This document shows positions 1-11,000 of a DNA stretch of 64,000 nucleotides, piece by piece. A program made the position numbers and the translations under genes. The stretch's first letter is position 1; each line of letters begins with the position of its first letter. This stretch comes from Galbula dea (lineage: Eukaryota; Chordata; Aves; Piciformes; Galbulidae). Where the stretch lies: positions 496,001 to 560,000 of the forward strand of contig VWZX01001949.1 in the NCBI GenBank assembly GCA_013399015.1, in the 5' to 3' direction. Below the pieces are notes generated by a model. The model made no database searches. It was not told where the DNA came from and was given only the letters and a program-made list of their open reading frames with translations.

Positions 1-1159
1 AAAATTCCTCAATAATAGTTAGAACAAAAGATACAAATGTTAATGTGTCTTTCTTTCATTACTTTTTTCTTAAAAAAAGACCCCACAATTCAGACATTAT
101 TTTGTTAGCAGTTTTTATTTTCTCCCCCCCCAACTCAATTCATGTACTGCAAAATAAATTTGTTCCTTGATCTGAAAATCTGACATCTCATGTATTCTTT
201 AACCACTCAACTATGCTGCTGCACATTATTTTCAGCTTACAGCCTTGTCTCAGTTGCTTCCAGCTTGTCTAAAACATTAGTGCCTGGAGTCATGGTGTTT
301 GAAAACTGATTTGAATGGAGGGCAGGAGAAGGGCAGGGCTGCTGCACAGCTCTGTGAATTATACATCACAGGAGCACACATGTAAGACGTCGTTGTTGTA
401 GAGGGTAGAGGAAAGAGGGGGCAGCACAATGCATCAAGCATGCAGAGAGGAAGTGCATCATCTCTTCTTTAGTTAGGATTCACATACTTCACTGTCATTG
501 CCATGCAGTTGAAAGATGATCATATCAACAGAACAGTTGGTGAAAAGCTTGGGACATAGATCATCCCAAAGAGATGTAGCCACACTGTAATACATGAGTC
601 ATGCTCAAGTGAGGTTGGAACAGTAGGGCTTGCTCTTGTTTCAACAATGTGGACACCAAGAGTGGGATTCAGTTGACTCAAATAAGTCATCCACTTCTGC
701 ACTACAGTGAGATAAACCTGGCCTTTCTCCTTTGGGGTGATATCAGCTGTGCTTTATGGACTAGGCTGGGATCAATACTGACAGAAAGAAAACCCTGCAA
801 TCGAGGGTGTCAGTATGACAGAGATTTCCAAATTAGTTAGCTCACTTGTGTTCTTAACAGTAGCACTTGTACCCATAAACAGAGCCTGTCACTCCTCTGA
901 TATAGGATCTTGGTTAGACATGTAGCTCTTTGTACTGCCTGTATTTCCCTGCCCTGGGAAGAAGTATCTTTTCTTTCCAATTCAATTGCATCTCACTCAG
1001 GGGGCTCCACTGTTAATCAGCCACATGATTTTCCAGGCACATTATTGAGATATTAATGCACATAACCCTGGAGGTTAAAAAAATTTTGAACGAAGTGACA
1101 GTAGTCTTGGAAAACCTTCACTTATTTGCATTACTTTGGAGTGATTCTGTTGACTCAAA
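1..1159. other. Unique non-coding DNA, no gene recognised
   Basis: No open frame here has recognisable protein similarity. The only low-complexity landmark is a run of eight C at 124-131. Short frames on both strands around 520-840 overlap each other and lack any domain, signal peptide or codon pattern suggesting coding. The segment ends where the CR1 fragment begins. Confidence 0.6.
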
Positions 1160-1600
1160 GAGAGCCACAAAGATGATGAAGGGGCTGGAACATCTTCCTT
1201 ATGAGGAAAGGCTGAGGAAGCTGGGTCTCTTTAGCTTGGAGAAAAGGAGGCTAAGGGGTGACCTCATCTATGCTTTTAAATATGTGAAGGGTGAGTGTTG
1301 GGAGGAAGGGGTCAGGCTCTTCTCAGTGAAGCCCAGTGACAGGACAAGAGGCAATGGCTGTAAGCTGAAACATAGGAGATTCCATGTGAATACATGTAGA
1401 AATTTTTTCCCAGTTCTGATGCCAGAACACTGGCACAGACTGCCCAGAGAGGTTGTGGACTCTCCTTCTATGGAGATATTCAAAACCCATCTGGATGTGC
1501 TTCTGTGTGACCTGGTCTAGGGAATCCTGCTGTGGCAGGGGGATTGGACTAGCTGATCTTTCGAGGTCCCTTCCAACTCCTAATATTCTGTGATTCTGTT
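1160..1600 (+). mobile_element. CR1 LINE, 5'-truncated 3' end with open ORF2 tail
   Basis: This is the last part of a chicken-repeat-1 (CR1) non-LTR retrotransposon in sense orientation. About 120 codons of the ORF2 C-terminus (the region after the reverse transcriptase) read without a stop and end in TAG at 1518-1520. Recognisable family peptides include KGLEHLPYEERLRKLG, SLEKRRLRGDL, SDRTRGNG and LPREVVDSPSMEIFK. After the stop comes the short 3' UTR with GGGGGATTGGACTAGCTGAT and the GGTCCCTTCCAACTCC block. It ends in two ATTCTGTG-type tail repeats near 1592-1600. The open frame extends upstream to 1056, but residues before about 35 match nothing CR1-like and are probably flanking DNA. Full-length CR1 is about 4.5 kb, so this copy is heavily 5'-truncated, as most CR1 copies are, and cannot be autonomous. 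Confidence 0.92.
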
Positions 1601-4600
1601 TGTTCTGGTTTCACTCTGGTTGTAATTCATGGCAGATTATGATCCTATGTAAATAGTGTTTATTAAAAGACAGAAAGTATCTCATGGTAATAATGTACTA
1701 TGTGCGCTATGATTTGCTAATCATCTGTTTGAATTCAAGCTGTATTAAGAGCAATGCCTGTCTCCAAGTAAAATCAACATGAGAGTAACTAGATAGAGAT
1801 TGACCTTTTATTTGTTTGCCTGCAAATTCTCTACATTGCATCCCCAAGGAGGCTCTCAAAACACTTAACAAACATTTCCTGAGCCTTACAGACAGGCTGC
1901 AAGAGAAATAAGAGTTCATACAGATGAAGATCAAATATCTTTGCAAAAGAAATCCTGTATCTGACACACAAGCTGTGATCCAATACAGGGAATACTGAGT
2001 TAAATTTTATAGCTGTGTCAATTATTAAGGCAAAGACGACATGATAATAGTCTTGGCATACATTTTATGACTCATCATCCCCTTGTGGAGTTCCAAGAGC
2101 ACAAACATATTGACATTTTAAAATGGTAGGACCTTTGGGTATATTTCAGAGTTCTGGGCTGCTGCTTTAGGAAGGCCCGTTTTGGAAAAAGAAGTACTTA
2201 GTGGTTTTACTTTTGATTGAAAAGAAAGGTGTCTAGCTGCATAGCTTTAGGCATTTGATGCAGGTGTTTAGTTAAGAACTACACTCCCAGCAGAGTCAGT
2301 GGAGAAAGTTGTCTTAGATACTTTCATTGGCTTATTGACTCTGCAGAGCCTAATGGTAGATATTGTCCTCTGAGTTTCACATGTTTATACACTGCTTTTC
2401 ACTCTTATCTGAAAAATGAATCTGCCCCTTCCATTGTGGAACATAGTGTAATTAGATTATCCTTAATGTGATGTTTCCTGTTACTTGATACAAACTGGTG
2501 TTTCCTTGCATTCATTGTAATGATATGATTATGATTCATGCAAAATGATTTTTGATAGAAAAAAGGTTAGGGAGCAGGCTGATGGGAAAAAAAAAGCAAT
2601 CTATTTTAAGTAATTAGGGCTGTTTATCAGCTTGATGTTTGTCACTGTTTTCTATGCACTGTGCTTTTGTTTCCTGTTCTAGGACAATTCCACCCGGTGA
2701 ATCATGGATGACATTTCTATGGCATCATAAATAGAAGTTGTCCCCTGATGTTGTTCTGCTCTCTGCTTTAGCTGTTGTGTCATTTGACACAGCTCATAAT
2801 GGAGTGATATATGAAATAATGTTTATTTCCCTACCTACCCTGTTTCAACAGAAGCAGAATGTTGCCTCATATAGAAAGAACCCATAGGATAAATATTGCT
2901 GATAACTTCTGCAAAATTGTGAACAGCTGAAACAGAAGAACAGGATTCTTTGTTGGCACAAGGATGACTGGGAAGAATTAAACTTGGAAATGAGAAGAAT
3001 CTTTCTAATGAATCAGTGGAACAATGGAGTCTTGGTATCACTGAGGCAAAAATAGGCAGCTGCTGTTCAACCTGTGAGCTTAACCAGTCTTATGGGAGAC
3101 TTACAGTTCTCTGCAGCAGTAGTGACTTGGATCTGGTGACTTTGAAAGTCCTTTCCAGTCCTGAGTGTCCAGCACACAGTTGTTTCTGGTATATTAGGAG
3201 CCAAAATGTGCACTTAGGCATAGGCAGGACAGTATGCCACATCTTACCAGCCTGAGGGTCACACAACAAACAACGATGTAGCACACTATAGTCTTCTAGA
3301 GCACTGCAAGAATAAAAGAAACTGTGTTTTTTGCAGGAGGGAGGGGGGTTGACAGGGTTGTTGATATGGAGTGAACACTTTCAAAATGTCAGCTTGTAGT
3401 AAAATGAAATTAACACTTGAACCTTTAGGACACAAACAAGTATTTGATTAAAATACAGTTCAAGGAGATAAGATCTCCATCTCTTTATGAAGTGTTTAAC
3501 CTATATGAAGTAGTGCATGGAGGTGGAATTTAACTGTACTTGGAGTCTTGAATGTTGGGGTCAAAGTTAAAATCACAGGAAACTCATCTTTCAGTAAAAT
3601 CAAGATATGGACATTAGACTGGACACAGAAATGTTGCTGCATGACTACAGCCTGCAGTAGAGAAAATCCTATTGACAAAGGATCTGCTTTTTCTTGTTCT
3701 GCTGGGATTCCCTGGGAGATGGAGTGACTCCAAGTGGGATAGACTTTTGACTCAGGTAGGTTTGATGGCCATAGCCCTTTTATTTGGACCTCAGGATCAA
3801 CTTTCCCTTCCTCATTAAAAGAAATGTTCCTTTTCAGGAAAGGATGTTCCATAGAAGACAAGCAACTACAGACTCAGTCCTCACATTGTTTGGCTTCCAA
3901 AGGGCAACATGATACATAGCCACAGACATACAATAAGGATGGAGGAGATCTGTTTACAGCCCCTCTACCCTTCCTGTAGTGTTTGTGTAACTCCTCAAAG
4001 CTGCATACAGCTTACCAACCCCATGTAGTATCTGAGGAAATGGTGACAGATACAGAAACTGAAGAGTCAATCCAGTAATGACACAAGTCTTACTGTTTTC
4101 AGAAGGACCTGGTATTACAGATAGGATTTATTCTCATATGAAATCTTGTGTAAGGTGCATATCAGCCCTATTTCCTTCCACCTGTCAAGGAAAACTTTAT
4201 TTTAGGTGGGGAAATTAATGCAGAATATTACCATGATATGCCTGCTCTGGTCAATTCTTGCTGTTTCCCATGTTGCAGGACTGTGGGACAACTCTTGATT
4301 GATTGTTCCCTATATATCTACCAACAAAGGGATTGGGAAAGTAGCAGGCATGCACCAGATCACACATCAGATCAAATAGCAAGCCTGAAGGGATCAGTGT
4401 CATACGTACTGCTCCTGAGCAGACATGCATTCCAAGGCACAATCTGTCACTTAAAGAAATAAAAAGCATTGAGACTACAAATATATTTAGTCCACCTGGG
4501 AGCCAAGAATATGGCATTGCCTCAAGTGTTTCCTTCTTCAGGGTATAAAACTTGGAATAATATTAACTTTTCCAAGTTAAAATTTAATATGTTACCATCT

Positions 4601-5687
4601 GGGGATTGCTTCCTTCCTCTTACTCCAGCCTTCACCTGCTATTTCTTCCAGTAGGAACCTCCAAACCTCATCCCAGCATTTATCTGGTGGCAGAAGGTAT
4701 TTCATATCCTTTAGCCTCACTAAAGTAATCATCATTTTCTCCAAGTTAATGAATAAAGTTCCTGTTATTCTATGCATTTCCTTCCTAGTGGAAGGAAATA
4801 GTGTTATCTGCTTCATGCACATTCCTCAGTAACACATTGTTTGAATGCCCCAAGCACAATTTTATCTTTAATAATACAATAATAATAATAAAAAAGAAGC
4901 ATTTCTCCTTCTCTACTGCCTGCAGGACACAGTTTGAGCTTCCACAGTTTTATTGCTTGCTTGAAAGGGAACAGTTTGCATTAGATTTCAGGCACGTCAC
5001 AGTTTATGCAGTATGTTTTCATCTTGACTTGCTGTATCAGTAAGGAGAGGAACATCTCTAACAATATGTTCTTCTAGAGCACCTGTTATCCACTGCTCTC
5101 CAGATGCTTGAATCCCAAATTAATTTTCTCTGCATTGCTGGAAGGCAGTAGGAAGACATTTAAGGGGGAGGAGAGGAGACAGCCAAGGTGGATTTTACCT
5201 CCTTCCCCTGGCTTCCATCTCCTGCTGTGTAGGTGTTCAGTGGGCACTGACTGGGATGAGGCTGGTCCAGTACTACATGTCACAGTGGCTAAAGGGGGGG
5301 AGCTGGAGTCTCTCTTCATGGCTGGGGATTAATAACCAGAGATGTGGTCCCAGCCCAAAGGTCAACTTCAACTTCCTTGAAAGTTGGTATGGGCTCTGAG
5401 CATGGCCCCACATAATTACCAAACCTCCTAGCACAGTTATTTCTTTCATGAGATGGGAAAGTTTTCCCAGTGGCAGCATATTGAGAGTGCCATCACAGAG
5501 CAAATGAAAAGTTTGTAGACAAAAGAAGAAAATCTTGCAAAAAAACCCCCAAAGAACAAAACAATACCCCTCTCCTTTTGGGAAGTGTTTTGCCTTGCTT
5601 TTGTTTGTTTGATTGGTTGTTTTGATTTGGTTTGTACTTCCCTAGCATATAATTCTGGTTCCTAGGTTTTGTTTTCTTATTGCCATA

Positions 5688-5734
5688 ATGTATGTATGCA
5701 TATACACTTATGTACATGTATGTATAAGTATGTG
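5688..5734. repeat. Degenerate (ATGT)n/(ATAC)n simple sequence
   Basis: About 47 bases made mostly of ATGTATG and TATACAC-like units. It reads as an imperfect, decayed tetranucleotide microsatellite. Confidence 0.6.
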
Positions 5735-5934
5735 CAGAGGAAGAAGAGACAGCAAGCTAATTCAATTGAAGAAATTATTAATTATTACAAATGTAATTAC
5801 TTACTAAAGTATTTCATCTTAATTAAAGACAAGTTATGAAAACAGACAAAGAAATTAATTCAGCAACTATAGTGGTAGAATATGTCTTAGGAGAATAGAC
5901 AAGGTTAGTAATAAACAGACAAGAAAGCAAGTTC

Positions 5935-5990
5935 TTCGCACAGCAGGTTATTGGCAGAGCTGAGACTGGATTTCAGGTGACCATTGTAAG
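5935..5990 (+). repeat. Possible MIR/CORE-SINE-like trace
   Basis: The segment around GGCAGAGCTGAGACTGGATT resembles the 3' portion of MIR-type SINEs, where a 'gcagagctgggattcgaacc'-like stretch is typical. The match is short and divergent. Ancient MIR-like SINEs are known in amniote genomes including birds, but this call rests only on memory of the consensus. Confidence 0.25.
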
Positions 5991-7244
5991 AGATCCTTGT
6001 AACACCTTGGCAACTGGATCATCCTTTCAGATGCACCTGCCCACACCTCATTGTCTCACTTGGAATGGCAAAGAACCACTTACTTAACAGCACAGAGCAA
6101 GACTTACTGTAATAATCGTCCTGCTATTAAGTGTTGAAGTGTCAGCATTTACCTAGGGGAAAGGAACATCACATCCAACCACATCCCATCAAACATTTTC
6201 CCCTGTTTCAGCAACACTTCAGATTTTGTATTTCATTTTAAAAGAGAAACTAGGGAACATTTAACCTCATCATTTCATTTGATCCAAGCATCTTTCTGAT
6301 ATTTCTTAATTTGTCTCAAACATCTGCCATTAGAAGGAATTTGTCTCTTTTGTCATCTCCCTCTTTCTCTCTCTGGCTTTTATGAAAGGGCTTATATTGC
6401 TCAAAACTTGCCAGGGCCTTGTTAGTCTGACAGGCTGCCTTGTATTTGCCCAAAATATGTCTAGTAAGAGCTGTCAAGCCCATGCAGAGTTAAAATACAC
6501 AGCCTCGTAGCTTAATGAAAAACACTGAAGAGTCTCTGCCTATTAGAGAATATGTTTAAGGTATTTCAGAATGCCTTGGTCTGGTACAGGATCCACCAAG
6601 ACAGGCCTGACAAAGCAGATGAGATATGGGCTTAGAAATGTGGTAAATCAAACTATCATGCAGTAAATTGTGAGGAGGTTGGCACAAGTGGTTAATCAGC
6701 TGCCAAGAATTCATGCCCAGTGTCTGATAGGTAGTCAGATCAATGACAGAAATGTGTGATTGTGTAGCACGGGGTACACAGCATCTATTTGTGGGAATTG
6801 AAGTACCTGAAAAGGGTGCAATAAAAATTCTCTTTGCATATATGTTTAACTTTGCCCAGTCACTGCTGTCAGACAGCATGATGACTCAACTGATATGTTA
6901 TTAAAGGGCTATTTGGTTAATCTCCACTTCATGTTTGCATGCTTAGTCAAACAGAGTCGCAGTAGATCTGTCAGCTCCCTGAGAGCAGGTAGCTGACAAG
7001 CTCCTTGAAAGCAGCACCTGTACATAGGGAAACATAAAGAGTAGGATCTTCTATGTTCCTCACCTAGCTCCAAGCTGGAGCTTTAGGTCTATTAATCATG
7101 CTCAGAGCCTCAAAGGCTTTTGTAGTTTGTTCACTGCCAGAGGAATAAAGGTTCAGTGTTTGTCACTGAAAAGCCAAGGCTTATGTGTCTTATTCCTAGC
7201 TCTGCTGTTAATTCACAGCACAAGCCTGAGTGAACCTTTTAGGA

Positions 7245-7444
7245 AACTGCCATCCAGAGGTACCTTGAGAGGCTTGAGAAGTGGAACTGTGTAAACCTCA
7301 TGAGGTTCAACAAGACCAAGTACAAGGTCCTGCACATGGGTCAAGGCAATCCCAAGCACAGATACAGGCTGGGTGAATAGTGGATTGAGAAGAGCCCTGT
7401 GGAGAAGGACTTGGGGGTGTTGATTGATGAAAAACTCAGCATGA
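7245..7444 (+). mobile_element. CR1 LINE fragment (ORF2, post-catalytic region)
   Basis: A sense-strand CR1 piece. Translation in frame gives family peptides such as LMRFNKTKYKVLHMG, NPKHRYRLGE and EKDLGVLIDEKLSM, which in CR1 ORF2 lie downstream of the FADD catalytic motif. One in-frame TAG breaks it after RYRLGE. The piece ends abruptly at about 7444, where a CR1 in the opposite orientation begins. Neither the catalytic motifs nor the 3' tail are included, so it is an internal fragment. Confidence 0.88.
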
Positions 7445-7760
7445 CAGAATCACAGAATGGTAGGGGTTGGAAGGGACCTCAGAACTGGACTCAGTACTCC
7501 AGATGTGGACTCACTAGGGCAGAGCAGACTGGGAGAACCTTTCTTGACCTGCTAGCCACGCTCTTCTTAACACACCCCATTGACAAGATACCATTGGCCT
7601 TCTTGGCTACAAAAGAACACTGCTGCTTCATGGTTAACCTGTTGTCCACTAGGATTCACAGGCTCTTCTCTTTCTAGCAGGTCAACTCCTAACCTGTAGT
7701 AGTGCATGGTGTTATTCCTCCACATTTGCAAGACTCTACATTTGCCCTTGCTGATTTAAA
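7445..7760 (-). mobile_element. CR1 LINE, minus strand, 3' tail fused to ORF2 by internal deletion
   Basis: Read on the minus strand, this is CR1 ORF2 encoding family peptides (LVDNRLTM, VAKKANGI, KKSVASRS, SALVSPHLEY) with disrupting changes. Its 3' terminus at 7445-7481 carries the usual CR1 end (ATTCTGTG-type repeat, then the 'ggtcccttccaacccctacc'-like block). The ORF2 C-terminus and 3' UTR that should separate the two, a few hundred bases in intact copies, are missing, with the joint near 7481-7483. The copy sits head-to-head against the plus-strand fragment at 7245-7444. Confidence 0.85.
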
Positions 7761-7859
7761 GCCACCTCCAAGAACAAAATTTACCTATTTGTGTGGGGAA
7801 GAGAGAGGCTTGCTTTCTTCCTTCTGAAGCTGTTCTCTTTTGTGGGGAAAAAACACCCA

Positions 7860-8018
7860 AGAAGTTATGGTATTGTTGCCTTTGCAGATATTGAAAACTC
7901 AACTGGACAATGCCCTGAGAAACCTGAACTAATTTTGAAGTTGGCCCTGCTTTGAGCAGGGGAAGGATTTAGATAACATTCCAAGGTCCCTTACAGACTT
8001 GTCAGTCTATCATTCTGG
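7860..8018 (+). mobile_element. CR1 LINE 3' end (degraded)
   Basis: Sense-strand CR1 3' terminus. It starts within a degraded 'agaggttgtgg'-like motif, followed by a GATATTGAAAACTCAACTGG segment. Then comes the TTTGAAGTTGGCCCTGCTTT variant of the 3' UTR, a decayed GGTCCCTTACAGACTTG block and a final CATTCTGG. It lies on the same strand as the fragment at 7245-7444 and may be the far end of one element interrupted by the minus-strand copy. However, the missing middle is larger than a simple insertion would leave. Confidence 0.8.
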
Positions 8019-11000
8019 AATTCCCAATTGCTAAGCAGCAGATCCACACATCTACCTGAGAAACAGGATCCTGAAGCTGATCCCATGTGGAGTCTGAAGC
8101 CAGACTTTCAGGGAAGGTATCTTCTGAGATGCTTCAGGGCAAGTAGACAAGGTGGTATGTATTCTGTGGATCTGGAGAGTGCTACACAGAATGAAACACA
8201 GAAATACAACTGAGGTATCTGAATGGGTAAAGCAAAGATTGAAGTAGCTCTGAATCAGAGAGGTTTGGATTTATGCACCTTAATTTTACCTACTCCCCAT
8301 TGTGTGTGTTTATAATTTCCTTAGAGATAGCCCCAAAACCAGGACTAAGAAATCATTACTCATGTTACTAAATAAGTTGCCTGATTTTCATTTGGACTCA
8401 GCAGACACATTTGATTTATTTAAACACTAACAGGATCACGTCTAAAATGAAATCATACACAGATGAGTATCCCAATTGCTACTCTTATTAATCCTGCTGT
8501 TTAGGTTCATGTTTAACAGGAGGCATATGCAAGGCTCATTTGATATCAAAATAGTGAGGAAACTCCTAATCTGTCACTGTCACTGACATCTGCAAAGAAC
8601 CACCTGCAGCACTCCACAGTGCAGAGAGCAGCTAACAGTGTGAAAAGCCACTGTGACAGAGAGACTGAGATATTGATTGTGCAATCTGTTTTCCTTGTCA
8701 AAAGTGGAACTAACCTGTCTCAGAGAATCCAATTTCTCTACATCACACAGGCGCACAAAGGGAGTCATGAGATGCCACAGTGCATTGGAGGTAGGTTGCA
8801 GTGAATGAGCTCTGTTACAGAGTTACATGCCTTCTGCCCTTGAAAGGTCAGTGCTGGGCAGCAGAGTGAGGCTTGCCTGTTCTTTGTGGAGCACAGAGAG
8901 CTCACACTGAGACCTTTTCAGCCAGTATTTTCCTCATATACTTTTCAGGATGGAGGAACTCAGATCATTTCCCAGCATTTAAAGTGGGCTCACCCTATCA
9001 GTGTATTCAAATGCAAGTATTTCTACTTCTGTGCACAGTAAATCAAACAGTGCTAGGGTACATTCATAGGCTCTTGAGTGTACACTACTGGAATGGCTCC
9101 TAGCACAGTCTTGTTCCAAACTACCTAGCACTCTCCCAGATAATCTCTGGACCAAGCACAAGCAAGGGACAATTTCCAGGAGGTAGTCTGCATGTTTTTC
9201 CAGTAAGCCAGTCTGTTCCTGGGGGATAAGGTAGTGTCAGGTGTGCACTTTCCATACCACTCTGCCTCAGCTCCAGAGAGCTGTCCTGACTGTGTTTAAT
9301 GTACAACAGTAAATGAAGCCATAGAGTTTTGCTGGCTGATTGATAGGGATGTTTCCCAACTAGTTTCACTCTGGAGGGGAAGTCAGTGGGCAATTTACTA
9401 CAGATACCTGCAGAACAATATCCCAAGTGTATCTTGCAGCACTTTAAGTTTAGTCAAAGGTTTCAACAAAGTCATAGGAAGGTTTTTCTTAGTTTCACTG
9501 CATATCAGGTAAACCATTTCATGCTTTGCTGGCTCCCCTCTGAGCCAATTCATCCATTTTCCCTATTGCTGTTGTGGCATAGGGGAACTGCAATCTCTGC
9601 TCTAGACCCCGATCATTTACTCTGGCTGCTTGTTACTGACACAATCCAGAACTGTATCCTTCAGAGGAAGAAATGGGAAAAGGCAGTATATTTAGGTGGA
9701 GTAATTTCCAATTCTGAATGGCTCAAATCCTAAAAAATATCCTGATTTTCATCCCTGGGGCTCTCAAAAACTTGGACAAGGTGAGCATTGATAATCATTC
9801 TTCTCTCTTCAGAAATTATCATTATGAAGCTGTTATAACAATCAAGGATACTTCTGCTTCAATTCTTGCACTCAATTTAATCATGTTCTTTCAAAACTGA
9901 ACAGATTTCTGAGGGATGGTTCCCTTAGAAACCTTTAGACCCCTTAGGGTTCTTGAATATTAAAATCAAAATTATTTGCAACATTTCCACACATGAGTCT
10001 GTGTTCCATGAAGAAGGAGTCAGGATCATAACACTTCCAGAGCAAATTTTAACAGATGTTTGTTTGTATCACCTCCCAAATCTACCAGTTCCTCTCAAAC
10101 CCAAGAAAGCATATATTACATTTGAAAAGACCCTGTAACTTACACCAGTACACAAAATTTCTCTTGCAAAAAGAGAAATATTGCCATTGATATTTCAGCC
10201 TCAAAATTACCAGCCATAAAAGGGGGATATTGCTACTCTCCCCACCAGAATGCTAGACTTCTCAGAGCTATGGTACCATCACCTGCAATAGTCCCCAGAA
10301 GGCTGGATTTTCCACCAGCCTGCTGGACAAGTCACTTCACTTCTACAGTTCCTTTCTTGTTCTTCTGTGTTCAGACACACACTCTTCAGGCCAGTAAGCA
10401 TCTTTTTTGATGTTCTTGTCACAGTTCTACTACAAAGAGGGTATGTAATACTGTTGCAATGTAATAAATATTATCACCATCATGGGCTCTAGAGAGGAAA
10501 TACATTTAACTGCTATTGTAGCATTTAGTCATTTCATTATAAAGCTGTAATCTTCATTTAGTAGAGTAGCTTTGAGATCACATGAAATTCATTGTTCATT
10601 GTAAACTGTATTTTGTTCTATCTGTATCTTATTTTTACTTATATTGTTTTGGTCAGTTGAGTGCTAGAAGTTCAATAGTCTGTCTCATTTCCTGAGGGAG
10701 GATTCTGCAAAGTAAAATACCAGCATTGCCAGGCTGTTTCACAAGTACTGATGCTTCTGTTTTCTCAGGGGGATAACACCTCATAGACCTCTCCTGTGAC
10801 AACGTGGCATCCCTCCCACAGGGAACAGTCCCTGCAGGTCTTCCTCTGTAGATACAGCAATCTTTGAAGCCACTCTCTTATTCCAGCATTGGTCTCTCTG
10901 ACTCCTCCAAGGGCTGCAGGGCAAGCTCCCCACCAGTCACCTCCTCCGTGGACCTGCACAGGCAGATTCAACAACCTGTCCTGTTGAAAGGAAAATGGTT

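Larger units (their letters stand above)
1601..7244. other. Unique non-coding stretch, no gene recognised
   Basis: About 5.6 kb without a supportable gene. The open frames are short (121 codons at most, 3496-3861 minus) and show no family signature. Minor landmarks are a G-rich patch at 3336-3355, an AAT-rich patch near 4870-4895, T/G-rich simple sequence at about 5585-5640, an ATGT-rich patch at 5688-5734, and a weak MIR-like trace at 5935-5990. Confidence 0.55.

Noticed and set aside
1268..1483. 71-codon minus-strand frame
   Set aside because: Antisense shadow of the CR1 ORF2 tail on the plus strand.
1056..1520. 154-codon plus-strand frame as a host gene
   Set aside because: From about residue 35 it is the C-terminus of CR1 ORF2; the first residues are chance read-in from flanking DNA.
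3336..3355. G-rich patch as a G-quadruplex
   Set aside because: The G6 run leaves no loop between the second and third G3 tracts, so a canonical four-tract quadruplex is not clearly possible.
3496..3861. 121-codon minus-strand frame
   Set aside because: No family signature, and of a length expected by chance in this much sequence.
7020..7230. AATAAA-containing block as an LTR R-U5
   Set aside because: No CA terminus, flanking duplication or recognisable LTR block order could be found around it.
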